NCBI GenBank assembly: GCA_905197685.1
Contig: CAJJZS010000014.1
Location: forward strand, 1 to 54,375
DNA from: an uncultured Oscillospiraceae bacterium
GTDB lineage: Bacteria; Bacillota; Clostridia; Oscillospirales; Ruminococcaceae
Reading direction: 5' to 3'
Length of the DNA: 54,375 nt
The notes under the pieces are model-generated. The model searched no databases. It was not told the DNA's origin and saw only the letters and a list, made by a program, of their open reading frames with translations. Made by a program: the position numbers and the translations under genes. Within the stretch, counting starts at the first letter, position 1, and each line of letters opens with the position of its first letter. Positions 1-9,028 of the stretch are shown here, piece after piece.

Positions 1-2627
1 CCGACGCCGTTTTTCTTGAGCGCTTTCATGACTTTGTTCGGCATCTTGTCATAGTTGCCTGCGTGAACGGTGACAGTGTCGCCCTCGTCCGCTTTGTTGA
101 TGCGGTCGATGACTTTATCCCAGAACTCGTTGTAATCTTCTTCCTCTTTGTCTACGGTTGTACCGCTGTTAGAGGAACCACTGTTGGAAGAACCACTGTT
201 GGAGGAGCCGCCGTTAGAAGGCTTGGATGGCTTGGACGGTTTGCTGTCATCAGGTTTTACGGTTACTACTACATTTCCGGTATCTACATCGGTAATCACA
301 CCGCCGACACCCTGAGCTGCGTCTTTTGCTTCTTCCAAAGTGTGGTAGTAGGTGTATCTGCCATCATAGCTGTGCAGTTCGTAGTTTAATTCCGGAATCA
401 CATATTCTTCTACCGATTCTGTAAAGCTGCCTCCGGAGATTTGAATTGCATTTTTAGCTGCTTCTTCATTTCCAGTAGTAGCGTCAACTCTACCAAAAGT
501 ACCATTGCCTTGAATGATGAGTTTGTGCGTACTTGCATTTGGACTATCAAACAGGATTACACCCTGAATTGTACCGGTGTAATTTGAATCAAAGGTAACT
601 TTCGCCTGTGGATAATTCGAGAAATTACATACATCAAAAGCAATATCTTCCGGATTGTTAGTATAAATGCTGGTATTTCCTTTAAAGGTAATATCTCCGT
701 TGTTAAAACTCAGAATATAATTAGGGCTCGTTTCCAGTTTATTTTCTGCATAAATCTGCATATTTTCCAAAGTTAAGTTGGAATAGTTCTGGATAATAAA
801 TTTAATATTATCTGGTTTTTCTGCAACTCGGATAGTACCATTTCTGAAAGTAATATTAGAATCTTTTAGAAGTTGGAAACCGTTGGTTTCTGTTCCCGAA
901 GAACCTGCACCCGGACCTGTCAAAGTATAGGTTTTACCGTTGAAATCAAGCGTAAAATTCTTTCCGCTTGGTACAGAAACACCTACTGCATTCGGAATAT
1001 CTGCCAACAGCTTGATGGTTTCTCCATTCTGAACTGCATCAATTGCTTCTTTCAGTGTTTTGTACTTATTATCCCCAATCGCAAAGAAAGCATTTGCAGA
1101 AACTTCCTGCCCGCCTACAGTTACATTATCACCTGCAATAACTGCATTGTCTGGAATTGTTTCTGTTACTGTTGTATTATTTCCAAGTGTTACTTTTACA
1201 TCTTCATGAGCTTCTACTTTTCCGGTAATCGTTGTATCAGAAACCATAAAATCTCCTACGGTGTACCTGGTCAAATCTACATCACCATTTAATGTAGCAT
1301 TCGTAACAGAAATATTTCCGCCTTCTTTCGCCTTACTCATGTAAGCAATAACATTTCCGCCATTTTCTGCTGTAAATGTACCCCCTGTGATAGTTAATTC
1401 ACCTTTATCGGATACATCATCTAATTTCCCGTTTAAAATTACACTGTTTGTCGCTTCAGAAGTAAAATTTCCTCCCTCAATTTTAGCAACATTCCAGTTC
1501 AATAAAGCTGCTTGAATCGTATTTTTAAACGTTCCATCTTTAATGGTTAAATTCCCTTTATCATCATTTTTGACAGTATTAAGACCGCCGCTAAATGTGC
1601 CACCATAAATTGTTAAATAGGTTTCGTTTTTAGGGTCTTTCTGCCATCCGTTTTCAATTAAACTAGAGAAAGCTCCCTTCTGTTGAACTGTTACTCCATT
1701 ATGGATTTCCATTGTTCCGTGGTTCAATAATGTGTAGTAAGAATTGCCACCATTATCTGTTGGACCCTTTCCAGCCTCTGCACTACGGTCATATGTTCCA
1801 CTCATCAAAGTTGCTGTTCCATTATTATAAACAGCAGCTCTTCCATGGCTAACATTATCCACTGTACCGGTTCCGTTTACAGTCAAAGTACCCTCATTGT
1901 TAATGGTATGCTGACCATCTGTATTTGTCAGAGTATAACTTCTCAAATCCAGAACAACGCTTTTACCTGCCGGTACAGTAAGTGTATCTGTAATGTTAGC
2001 CTCCAACTGCATATAGATGGTAGTTTCTTTACTTTCCAGAGCTTTAGTAAAATCTCCTTCTTCTTTAATCTGATAAGGAGCCTCTTTTGTTCCCTTACCT
2101 TCTAAATCTACTTCTTCCAAAGTCATAATGTTGTCCTGATCTGCGACAATATTATTTTCTTCTTCCGGAATTGCGGTTGGGGTGTTTACGATGAAGTTGG
2201 TGACAAAAATATCCAAATCAGCCAGGTTGCCTTTCAGCTCTTCGGAAATGCTTGCCTTTTCTTCTTCGCTCAAAGCGTCAAATGCCGCTTTCGCGCTTTC
2301 CACCTGATTTTTCAGCGCTTCTGTATCGGTTGCTTCGGTTAAATCGTCCAGTTTCGGCAGAGCTTCCAGCTGAGCGATTACATTCTTTACCGCTTCGCTT
2401 GTTTGCTCGTTTTCGGTGTTCGGTGTTTCGCCCTCTGTGGTATTATTGTCGGTATTTCCCTTATTTTCTTCCGGTGTTTCGTTGGTGTTTTCTTTTTCCG
2501 GCTGGGTCTGTTCAACGCCGGTTGTCGGCTGATTCAGCTCGTCTGCGGAAATCATCACGCTGCTCATGCTTAAAATCATCGCTGCGCACAGCATGACAGA
2601 CACTGCTTTTTTCCATCCCTGTGTCAT
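1..2627 (-). CDS. Secreted beta-helix-type surface protein (C-terminus beyond window)
   Basis: Open from ATG at 2627 to the window edge with no stop, about 875 codons visible. A Sec signal peptide (MTQGWKKAVSVMLCAAMILS...) is followed by a Glu/Asn/Thr-rich linker, then a helical FIVAR-like stretch (about residues 60-140). A long series of beta-strand-rich segments follows, with repeated 'GTL/GTF/GTG...NNG' turns (for example LTIKDGTF, LTITGGTF), as in right-handed beta-helix (pectate-lyase-like) adhesins. Next come a Ser/Gly/Asn linker with three near-identical SSNSG units and a domain beginning DKVIDRINKADEGDTVTV, a module I recognise from large clostridial surface proteins. It is presumably exported and wall-associated; the anchor would lie outside the window. 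An AAGGAA ribosome site lies 8 nt before the ATG. Ligand and function cannot be read from the sequence. Confidence 0.85.
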   Translation of the reverse strand, partial: MTQGWKKAVSVMLCAAMILSMSSVMISADELNQPTTGVEQTQPEKENTNETPEENKGNTDNNTTEGETPNTENEQTSEAVKNVIAQLEALPKLDDLTEATDTEALKNQVESAKAAFDALSEEEKASISEELKGNLADLDIFVTNFIVNTPTAIPEEENNIVADQDNIMTLEEVDLEGKGTKEAPYQIKEEGDFTKALESKETTIYMQLEANITDTLTVPAGKSVVLDLRSYTLTNTDGQHTINNEGTLTVNGTGTVDNVSHGRAAVYNNGTATLMSGTYDRSAEAGKGPTDNGGNSYYTLLNHGTMEIHNGVTVQQKGAFSSLIENGWQKDPKNETYLTIYGGTFSGGLNTVKNDDKGNLTIKDGTFKNTIQAALLNWNVAKIEGGNFTSEATNSVILNGKLDDVSDKGELTITGGTFTAENGGNVIAYMSKAKEGGNISVTNATLNGDVDLTRYTVGDFMVSDTTITGKVEAHEDVKVTLGNNTTVTETIPDNAVIAGDNVTVGGQEVSANAFFAIGDNKYKTLKEAIDAVQNGETIKLLADIPNAVGVSVPSGKNFTLDFNGKTYTLTGPGAGSSGTETNGFQLLKDSNITFRNGTIRVAEKPDNIKFIIQNYSNLTLENMQIYAENKLETSPNYILSFNNGDITFKGNTSIYTNNPEDIAFDVCNFSNYPQAKVTFDSNYTGTIQGVILFDSPNASTHKLIIQGNGTFGRVDATTGNEEAAKNAIQISGGSFTESVEEYVIPELNYELHSYDGRYTYYHTLEEAKDAAQGVGGVITDVDTGNVVVTVKPDDSKPSKPSKPSNGGSSNSGSSNSGSSNSGTTVDKEEEDYNEFWDKVIDRINKADEGDTVTVHAGNYDKMPNKVMKALKKNGV

Positions 2628-2679
2628 TTGGTAATTCTTCCTTTCTTCATTTATTATTTACTCTAAGTTCTGTTAAAAC

Positions 2680-2720
2680 TTTCATGTTCTACAGAACATG
2701 AAAAAGGCTTAAGCCTTTTT
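2680..2720 (-). repeat. Two adjacent perfect inverted repeats in the surface-protein leader
   Basis: Arms of 11 bp (TTTCATGTTCT / AGAACATGAAA, 2-nt gap) at 2680-2703 abut a 20-bp perfect palindrome at 2701-2720. Both lie between the predicted promoter and the start codon of the surface-protein gene, so in the transcript they would fold as 5'-UTR hairpins just after transcription start. They could act in attenuation or mRNA stability, or be a regulator binding site. I recognise no known riboswitch class. Confidence 0.5.
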
Positions 2721-2795
2721 GGAGTAAGATAATTCTTTCTCTGCTTTGCGGCAAATTCCGTTAAAAACTGCCGAAAAGCAGACTTTTCTGACTAC

Positions 2796-2824
2796 ATTAT
2801 ACCCGAATTTTTCCTGCTTGTCCA
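2796..2824 (-). promoter_or_regulatory. SigA-type promoter of the surface-protein gene
   Basis: On the minus strand, TGGACA and TATAAT are separated by exactly 17 bp. This gives a leader of about 160 nt before the ATG at 2627, containing the inverted repeats at 2680-2720. The rest of 2825-3029 is AT-rich with no gene seen. Confidence 0.65.
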
Positions 2825-2937
2825 CTGTTATTTTATCTTATTTTTTATTATTGTGTTGCAATTTATTCTAATACATTTCATGATTTCTGTTTTTGTTATC
2901 ATTTATGACTTTATTTTTCGCTTTTGTGTTTTTCCCT

Positions 2938-2986
2938 ATTTCCCGGGCAATTTTTCTTTGAAGGCAATTGTCATTTCCCGGGCAAT
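2938..2986. repeat. Two copies of a 14-bp near-palindrome upstream of the FAD/Rieske gene
   Basis: ATTTCCCGGGCAAT occurs at 2938-2951 and again at 2973-2986, 35 bp apart. Each copy is a near-perfect dyad (ATT-x-CCCGGG-x-AAT). Closely related copies lie just after the same gene at 4338-4379. The position, 44-92 bp before the start codon, fits an operator. The binding protein is unknown. Confidence 0.55.
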
Positions 2987-3029
2987 AAATTCGGGATTTC
3001 CTGCCCATACTCTCCCCGAGGTGATTTTT

Positions 3030-4334
3030 ATGAATTCTATTTGGCAGCAAACTTCCCCGCTTCCTTCTTTCGAGCCGCAAAAGGCGGATTTTGATACCGA
3101 GGTTTTAATCATCGGCGGCGGGATTACCGGAATCCTGTGCGCTTACCTGCTCAAACAGCAAGGGATTCGTTCTGTTTTAATCGAAGCCGACCGCCTGTGT
3201 TCCGGCACTACCGGCTGCACCACCGCTAAAATTACGGCGCAGCACAATCAAATCTACCACAAAATTGCAAAGACATACGGCTTACAGGCAGCCAAGCAGT
3301 ACCTTTTCGCAAACCGGCAGGCGGTGGAACAGTATCGTTCTCTCTGCGCCCAAACCGACTGTGATTTTTGCGAGCAATCCGCTTTTCTCTACTCCCGTAC
3401 CTCCCGCCGGGAATTGGAAAACGAACTGCAAACCCTGCAAAAGCTCGGCGCGTCTGTACAATTTTCTTCCTGCCCGAATCTTCCTTTTGGCGTTGCGGGA
3501 GCCATCGAGTGGAAACATCAGGCTCAGTTTCACCCGCTGAAACTGTTGGCGTCACTGCTGCCGGAACTTTGCATTTATGAGCAAACCAAAGCCTTGCGGA
3601 TAGAAAACGGACAGGTTATCACCAACCGCGGAACGATTCGCGCCGAAAAGGTGATTGTTGCCACCCACTTTCCTATCTTTAATCTGCGCGGCGGCTATTT
3701 TGCCAAGCTTTATCAGCATCGTTCCTATGTAATGGCGCTCAAAGGAGTGCCGCCGTTTGAGGGGATGTACCTTGATATCGACCCAAACGGCGTTTCGATG
3801 CGTTTTCACAATGATTTGCTTCTGTTGGGTGGCGGCAGCCATCGCACCGGAAAAAGCGGCGGCAATTGGGATGCGCTTTCTGCCTTTGCCCGCAAACATT
3901 TTCCTGACAGCTCGGAGGTTTGCCGTTGGGCGGCGCAGGACTGCATGACGCTGGACGCAATCCCCTATATCGGGCAGTACTCTCCGCACACACCGAATCT
4001 GTTTGTTGCAACCGGATTTCAAAAATGGGGCATGACCTCTGCGATGGTTGCCGCCGAACTGATGTGCGACCTTGTGCTTGGAAAAGAAAATGAACTGTAC
4101 CGGCTGTATTCCCCCTCCCGCAGCATCTTTCACCCGCAGCTGGCTGTCAATCTCGGGGAAACGCTGCTCAACTTCATCCGCCCCACCGTTCCTCGCTGCC
4201 CGCACATGGGGTGCGCGCTCCGCTATAACCCTGCCGAACATTCCTGGGACTGCCCCTGCCACGGCTCCCGCTTCGGCTCGGAGGGTGAATTAAAGGATAA
4301 TCCCGCCACCGATGACCTTTCTTCTCGTCCGTAA
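3030..4334 (+). CDS. FAD-dependent oxidoreductase with C-terminal Rieske domain
   Basis: 434 aa. The start at 3030 was chosen because GAGGTGATTTTT lies directly before it; the reading frame stays open further upstream but without a ribosome site. The N-terminus has the dinucleotide-binding motif G29-x-G31-x-x-G34 (VLIIGGGITG) followed by a DadA/glycine-oxidase-like body. The C-terminus carries a Rieske [2Fe-2S] ligand set, CPHMGC (about residues 389-394) and CPCHGS (about 411-416). This architecture matches B. subtilis YhfW-type proteins, whose substrate is not established. The Rieske part ends soon after the second ligand pair, so it is compact. It is probably cytoplasmic, as no signal peptide is seen. 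It is monocistronic, bracketed by near-palindromic repeats, and converges on yebC. Confidence 0.85.
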   Translation: MNSIWQQTSPLPSFEPQKADFDTEVLIIGGGITGILCAYLLKQQGIRSVLIEADRLCSGTTGCTTAKITAQHNQIYHKIAKTYGLQAAKQYLFANRQAVEQYRSLCAQTDCDFCEQSAFLYSRTSRRELENELQTLQKLGASVQFSSCPNLPFGVAGAIEWKHQAQFHPLKLLASLLPELCIYEQTKALRIENGQVITNRGTIRAEKVIVATHFPIFNLRGGYFAKLYQHRSYVMALKGVPPFEGMYLDIDPNGVSMRFHNDLLLLGGGSHRTGKSGGNWDALSAFARKHFPDSSEVCRWAAQDCMTLDAIPYIGQYSPHTPNLFVATGFQKWGMTSAMVAAELMCDLVLGKENELYRLYSPSRSIFHPQLAVNLGETLLNFIRPTVPRCPHMGCALRYNPAEHSWDCPCHGSRFGSEGELKDNPATDDLSSRP

Positions 4335-4337
4335 CGC

Positions 4338-4379
4338 ATTTCCGGGGCAATACTGCCCCGGAAATATTGCCCCGGAAAT
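4338..4379. repeat. Three related 14-bp palindromic elements after the FAD/Rieske gene
   Basis: ATTTCCGGGGCAAT at 4338-4351 is followed by inverted copies ACTGCCCCGGAAAT (4352-4365) and ATTGCCCCGGAAAT (4366-4379). Copies one and two form a 10-bp-stem hairpin (TTCCGGGGCA / TGCCCCGGAA). They resemble the two copies at 2938-2986, so the gene is bracketed by the same element. Confidence 0.55.
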
Positions 4380-4409
4380 ATTTTTCCAAAACAGCTTGTC
4401 ACAACGCAG

Positions 4410-4446
4410 AAAATCCCTCCGGCTTGTTTGCCGAAGGGATTTTTCT
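4410..4446. terminator. Bidirectional terminator between FAD/Rieske gene and yebC
   Basis: The stem AAATCCCT-c-CGGC pairs with GCCG-a-AGGGATTT, with T-runs on both strands. It serves two convergent genes. Confidence 0.8.
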
Positions 4447-4450
4447 TTGA

Positions 4451-5197
4451 TTATTCTTCTTCCGGAGCTTCCCAGTTATGGTAAACTTCCTGAACGTCAT
4501 CGTTGTCCTCCAAGAGATCCAACAGTTTCTGCATCTTTTCGCAGAGTTCCGGGTCATCAATCTTGGTATAGGTAGACGGAACTTTCTGGATATCTGCCTC
4601 TACAAAGGAATAACCCTTTGCTTCCAACGCTTCACGAACTGCGCGGAATTCGTTCGGGTCGCTGGTTGCAGAAATTTCAATTACACCGTCGCCAAATTCA
4701 AAGTCCTCTGCGCCTGCTTCCATGCAGTCTTCCATAATCTGATCCTCGGTGTATTTTTCGTCCTCGTTATCAATCACGATAACGCCTTTGTCGCTGAACA
4801 TAAAGGAAACGCATCCTGTCTGTCCCAGATTGCCGCCGCATTTATCAAAGTAATGGCGCAGGTCGCCTGCGGTTCTGTTTTTGTTGTCGGTCAGCGCTTC
4901 AACGATAACGGCAACGCCGCATGGACCGTAACCTTCATATACCATATCCACATAGGTGTTTTTGTCACCGTCGCCTGCCGCTTTTTTGATGATGCGGTCG
5001 ATGTTATCGTTTGGTACGTTGTTTGCCTTTGCTTTTGCGATAAGGTCACGCAGTTTTCCGTTGTTCATCGGGTCCGGTCCGCCTTCGCGAACTGCTACTG
5101 CCATTTCGCGTCCGATTTTGGTAAAGATTTTACCTTTCTGAGCGTCTGTCTTTTCTTTTTTTCTTTTAATGTTATTCCATTTGGAATGTCCTGACAT
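4451..5197 (-). CDS. yebC: YebC/PmpR family regulator (TACO1-like)
   Basis: 248 aa, the usual family length. It begins with the signature MSGHSKWNNIKRKKEKTDAQ and contains the conserved block GGPDPMNNGKLRDLIAKAKA. It ends in an acidic tail. YebC-type proteins are cytoplasmic; long annotated as transcriptional regulators, several are now linked to ribosomes and translation of proline-rich stretches. The ribosome site AAAAGGAG lies 8 nt before the ATG. It has its own promoter (5290-5318) and ends at a terminator shared with the convergent oxidoreductase gene. Confidence 0.95.
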   Translation of the reverse strand: MSGHSKWNNIKRKKEKTDAQKGKIFTKIGREMAVAVREGGPDPMNNGKLRDLIAKAKANNVPNDNIDRIIKKAAGDGDKNTYVDMVYEGYGPCGVAVIVEALTDNKNRTAGDLRHYFDKCGGNLGQTGCVSFMFSDKGVIVIDNEDEKYTEDQIMEDCMEAGAEDFEFGDGVIEISATSDPNEFRAVREALEAKGYSFVEADIQKVPSTYTKIDDPELCEKMQKLLDLLEDNDDVQEVYHNWEAPEEE

Positions 5198-5289
5198 AAC
5201 CGATTCTCCTTTTCTATCTCTTCTGTTTTCCGGTATTTTGATTTGTATTGATTAAAATCCGAAGCGGTTACACCGCATAAGCCGAATCC

Positions 5290-5318
5290 ATTTTATCACA
5301 AAATCGGCTTAGATACAA
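5290..5318 (-). promoter_or_regulatory. SigA-type promoter of yebC
   Basis: TTGTAT and TAAAAT on the minus strand, 17-bp spacer, about 90 bp before the start. An inverted repeat (AAGCCGA / TCGGCTT, about 5280-5310) overlaps the promoter and could be an operator or an end-of-transcript hairpin for the upstream gene. Confidence 0.65.
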
Positions 5319-5352
5319 GTTTTTTTGTGAAAAAGCCAAAAGGCAATCCGGT

Positions 5353-6564
5353 TTATTTTTCCTGTTGCTCGGTCTGCGACCAAACCGAAACATAAGGATA
5401 AACCTTATGAAAGCCGTTACTGCCCTGCGCCGCGGCAAACAACAGGTAGCAAAAACCGTAACCGACCACCGCAAAAATAGCAACCCACGCTGTCGCCTGC
5501 TGTTCGCGGTAGCGCTGTTTTTCCTTTTGACGCTGCTTTCTTTGCTGCTTTTCGTGTTCCTCTTCTCCTTCTCCCTGTACAGCCGGCTGTTTTGCGGGCA
5601 GCAGGCACTCAATCATTTTCGGAATCAAAATCATCGCATACATAAACAGATAAATAGAAAAACGCTCCAGAATCATGTGGTGTGTGCTAAACACATACAA
5701 AATCAGCACATAAAAGGAACTGTTAATCAGCTGACGGTTGGACGGGTCTTTTTTCAGCAGAGGCTTGCGCATCAAAAAGACTGCCGCAAAGTAAATTGCC
5801 GGATAAATCACATATCTTGCGCCCAAACCGGACCAGTAACGCGAACCGATGTAACCGGCATAATTCGGAAAAATATACTGTGTGAGGAACTGCGCCGCCT
5901 GTGTGCTGAACAGATAGACCGGCAAAGCAATCGCCGCCAGCACTGCAAATTTTTTTGCGCTCACCTTCCAGTTTAATATCCAGTAAAACGGTAGGAAAAA
6001 CAGCGCCGACGTGTGGAAGGAAGCGGCAAACAGCACCACCAGTACAAAGGGAATCAACCTGCGTTTTTTTAAAAACGGATAAGCCAACAGACAAACAGTG
6101 GCTGCGATAGACTGGCGGAACAGATTCATGCTGTGGGCGAAAAATTGCAGCGTGAGGTAGAGATATGCCCCCATCCACGGCAGAGGGGAATATCGAATCA
6201 AGAACCAGAATACTGCCGCAGTCAGCAAAACATTTACCACAAACAGCAGCTGATGATAGCTGAACCCTAACAGATAGAGCAGACGGGTAAAAAGGGAATA
6301 TCCCAAAAATTCCTGCGCCACATGGTCTTTGAGCAGTTCGGAAACAGGCATCGGTCCCAACTGTTCGTAAAGATTTTGATAATTAAAATAATCGTAGCCA
6401 ATCCCATAACGAAAGGTAGCAACCAAAACAAAAGCTGCCGCCGCAACAAGCAAAAACACATTCTGACAAAGGCGGCGGTATTTAGGCTGCATCTTTAAAA
6501 AATGCTCGTCCCATAAAAAAAAGCCGCAGCATAAAAAAGCGGATAAAACAAAATAAACGGTCAA
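5353..6564 (-). CDS. EpsG-family polytopic membrane protein
   Basis: 403 aa starting at a TTG codon with AGGAGG 8 nt upstream. At least nine hydrophobic segments run through the first 330 residues. The motif FRYGIGYDYFNY near residue 51 is typical of EpsG-family proteins, which are polymerase-like components of exopolysaccharide systems. A charged Gln/Lys/Arg/Glu-rich cytoplasmic loop (about 330-360) precedes a last membrane segment. No glycosyltransferase or flippase genes lie beside it, so its substrate is unclear; it may serve a polysaccharide cluster elsewhere. A short inverted repeat follows the stop, but no strong terminator separates it from the yebC promoter. Confidence 0.8.
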   Translation of the reverse strand: MTVYFVLSAFLCCGFFLWDEHFLKMQPKYRRLCQNVFLLVAAAAFVLVATFRYGIGYDYFNYQNLYEQLGPMPVSELLKDHVAQEFLGYSLFTRLLYLLGFSYHQLLFVVNVLLTAAVFWFLIRYSPLPWMGAYLYLTLQFFAHSMNLFRQSIAATVCLLAYPFLKKRRLIPFVLVVLFAASFHTSALFFLPFYWILNWKVSAKKFAVLAAIALPVYLFSTQAAQFLTQYIFPNYAGYIGSRYWSGLGARYVIYPAIYFAAVFLMRKPLLKKDPSNRQLINSSFYVLILYVFSTHHMILERFSIYLFMYAMILIPKMIECLLPAKQPAVQGEGEEEHEKQQRKQRQKEKQRYREQQATAWVAIFAVVGYGFCYLLFAAAQGSNGFHKVYPYVSVWSQTEQQEK

Positions 6565-6750
6565 ACGGATTCCTCCTATCGGGATTTTATCCCTTATTTT
6601 TGTATATTTTATCTTTAAAATTACAATCAGTAATACTTTGTCACCAAAACGAACTATTCATTCTCAACAAAAAGGCGGCGCAAATCGGAAAAGCAAATCC
6701 ATCAATTCCCCGAAAAAGCAAAAGTTTTCGCTGCTTCTCCCTTTTTTTCC

Positions 6751-6779
6751 TTGTTTTATACACTGCAACGTGATAAAAT
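6751..6779 (+). promoter_or_regulatory. SigA-type promoter of the MATE gene
   Basis: TTGTTT and TAAAAT separated by 17 bp, about 75 bp before the start codon. Apart from this, 6565-6855 contains only AT-rich DNA and the probable, weakly defined promoter of the divergent EpsG-like gene. Confidence 0.6.
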
Positions 6780-6855
6780 AAAAAACTGCTGCTGTTTTTA
6801 TTTTTTCTGAAAAATCGGACTGCAAACAGCATATCAGATGAAAGGATGTGTCTTT

Positions 6856-8196
6856 ATGTTTTCCAAAAAAGACCTGCAAAAACTGATTGTCCCGCTAATC
6901 ATCGAACAGTTTCTTGCCATCACCATCGGCATGGCAGATACCGTTATGGTTGCCAGCTGCGGGGAAGCTGCCGTTTCGGGCGTTTCGCTGGTGGATTCCA
7001 TCAATATTTTGCTGATTAACATTTTTTCCGCCCTTGCCACCGGAGGAGCGATTATTTCTTCCCAGTACATCGGCAGAGAAGAGCCGCATCATGCTTGCGA
7101 AGCGGCAAAACAGCTGGTTTTGTCGGTGTTTTTCCTTTCTGCGCTGATTGGCGGCGTCTGTGTGTTCGGCGGTCCGCAAATCTTAAATTTCATCTATGGC
7201 GGAACCGAAGCGGTTGTTATGGAAAACGCAAAAATTTACTTCTTCTTAACTGCCCTTTCCTATCCGTTTATCGCCCTGTATAATGCAGGAGCTGCGCTGT
7301 TCCGCGCGATGGGCAACTCGAAAGTATCCATGATTATCTCCATTTCGATGAACTGTATCAATGTGGGCGGAAACGCGCTGTTTATCTTCGGTTTCAAGAT
7401 GGGCGTTGCCGGAGCTGCGCTTGCGACCTTAATTTCGCGTATTGTAGGAGCTATTCTTATTTTGGCACTGCTGCGCCGTCCTGTCAATATCATTCATGTT
7501 GATTCTTATCTGAAATTAGAGCTGAAACCAAAAATGATTCGCAATATTTTGGCAATCGGTATTCCGAACGGGTTGGAAAACGGAATGTTCCAGTTAGGAA
7601 AAATTATTGTGCAGGGCATGATTGTTTCTTACGGAACTGCCGCAATCGCTGCAAATGCGGTCTCTTCCTCGATTGCAGGATTCCCCATTATTCCCGGAAC
7701 AGCAATCGGTCTTGCGATGATTACCGTTGTCGGACAGTGTGTCGGAGCAGAAAAATATGAAGAAGCAAAACGATACACCTACCGTCTGACGATGCTTGCC
7801 TACGGGTTCATGTTGATTTTAAATATTCTGATTGCCGTATTCTGCGCGCCGATTGTCGGCTTTTTCAATCTTTCTGCCGAAGCTGCCCACTCTGCCGAAC
7901 AGATGATGCTGTGGCACAGCCTGTTCTGCGCTGTTCTCTGGCCCGCAGCCTTCACCATGCCCAACGGCTTGCGCGCTGCAAACGATGTTAAATTTACCAT
8001 GACCGTTTCCATCATTTCAATGTGGATTTGCCGTATCTGCATGAGCTATGTATTCGGCACTGTTTTGGGAATGGGCGTTTTAGGAACATGGTTTGCCATG
8101 TTCCTGGACTGGGCAGTCCGCATTGTATTCTTTGCTTACCGCTTGCACACCGACAAATGGCAGCATCGGGAACTGTACCAAAAGCTGTCCGCTTAA
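6856..8196 (+). CDS. MATE family multidrug/cation antiporter
   Basis: 446 aa, typical for the family, with about twelve membrane segments in two homologous halves. The opening KDLQKLIVPLIIEQFLAITIGMADTVMVA is the standard MATE first helix region. MATE proteins export cationic drugs or metabolites in exchange for Na+ or H+; the substrate cannot be predicted. The start at 6856 was chosen over an in-frame ATG at 6838 because AAAGGA lies 9 nt before 6856, inside the would-be extension. It is monocistronic, with its own promoter and a perfect-palindrome terminator. Confidence 0.92.
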   Translation: MFSKKDLQKLIVPLIIEQFLAITIGMADTVMVASCGEAAVSGVSLVDSINILLINIFSALATGGAIISSQYIGREEPHHACEAAKQLVLSVFFLSALIGGVCVFGGPQILNFIYGGTEAVVMENAKIYFFLTALSYPFIALYNAGAALFRAMGNSKVSMIISISMNCINVGGNALFIFGFKMGVAGAALATLISRIVGAILILALLRRPVNIIHVDSYLKLELKPKMIRNILAIGIPNGLENGMFQLGKIIVQGMIVSYGTAAIAANAVSSSIAGFPIIPGTAIGLAMITVVGQCVGAEKYEEAKRYTYRLTMLAYGFMLILNILIAVFCAPIVGFFNLSAEAAHSAEQMMLWHSLFCAVLWPAAFTMPNGLRAANDVKFTMTVSIISMWICRICMSYVFGTVLGMGVLGTWFAMFLDWAVRIVFFAYRLHTDKWQHRELYQKLSA

Positions 8197-8219
8197 TCAA
8201 AAATCCGGCTTTACCTACA

Positions 8220-8251
8220 AAAAATCCCGCTTAGATCTAAGCGGGATTTTT
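8220..8251. terminator. Bidirectional terminator, MATE gene / response regulator
   Basis: Perfect 16-bp arms (AAAAATCCCGCTTAGA and its complement), with U-runs in both directions, between convergent genes. Confidence 0.85.
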
Positions 8252-8280
8252 ATTTTGACTTTAAAGCTTGTCTGTTTTAT

Positions 8281-8955
8281 TTATTGAGCCTCAAAACGAT
8301 AGCCCACACCGCGCAGGGTAACGATATAACGGCTGTATTCGCCAAGCGCTTTTCTCAGCAGCTTAATGTGGGTATCCAGCGTTCTGTCATCTCCAAAGAA
8401 ATCATAACCCCAAACATCGTTAATCAGCTTTTCACGGGTGAGAGCAATTCCTCTGTTGCGAACCATATAGAAGAACAGAGCGTATTCTTTCGGAGAGAGG
8501 CTAATCTGTTTGCCGTCTACAAATACCATTCTTCCGGTAAAGTCTACTTTCAGACCCTCAAATTCCAAAATTTCTTTTGTCGGAGCAGCCAGAATATTGG
8601 TGCGTCTGAGAACTGCCTGAACACGCATCATCAGCTCTTTCGGGGAGAAGGGTTTGGTAACATAATCGTCCGCGCCCAATTCAAAACCGTGAATCCGGTC
8701 ATATTCGTCCGCTCTTGCGGAAAGCATGATAACCGGAATCTGAGAAAACTTTCTGATTTCTCTGAGTGCCGAGAAGCCGTCCAGCTCCGGCAACATGACA
8801 TCAAGAATCATCAGGTCAAATTTCTCCTTACGGCACAGCTCAATGGCTGTCATACCGTCGGTCGCTTCCTCCACTACGTACTCCTCAAATTCTGCGTACT
8901 TGCGAATGACCACTCTTGCCTTTTCTTCATCGTCTACTACTAAAATTCGGTACAT
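8281..8955 (-). CDS. OmpR/PhoB-type response regulator (orphan)
   Basis: 224 aa. The receiver domain (1-120) has acidic pocket D8/D9, phospho-acceptor D52 (LDVMLPELDG), switch residue S79 and K101 (VTKPFSP). The C-terminal winged helix (about 130-224) contains SPKEYALFFYMVRN and DDRTLDTHIKLLRKALG. The start at 8955 was chosen because GGGAGG lies 8 nt before it; an in-frame ATG at 8985 has no ribosome site. There is no kinase gene beside it. The kinase-like protein at 32363-33535 lacks its phospho-acceptor His and so is not an obvious partner. Target genes are unknown. Confidence 0.93.
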   Translation of the reverse strand: MYRILVVDDEEKARVVIRKYAEFEEYVVEEATDGMTAIELCRKEKFDLMILDVMLPELDGFSALREIRKFSQIPVIMLSARADEYDRIHGFELGADDYVTKPFSPKELMMRVQAVLRRTNILAAPTKEILEFEGLKVDFTGRMVFVDGKQISLSPKEYALFFYMVRNRGIALTREKLINDVWGYDFFGDDRTLDTHIKLLRKALGEYSRYIVTLRGVGYRFEAQ

Positions 8956-9028
8956 CCTTTCATCCTCCCAATTATTTATTTCCATTTGTACTAAAACAAT
9001 GTACTCATCCCAAAAGAAGTTCTACAAA

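Noticed and set aside
873..1292. Cys-rich plus-strand frame inside the surface-protein gene
   Set aside because: Antisense shadow of the continuous minus-strand beta-helix protein frame.
4478..5194. 238-codon open frame antisense to yebC
   Set aside because: It mirrors yebC almost exactly and has no ribosome site or family motif.
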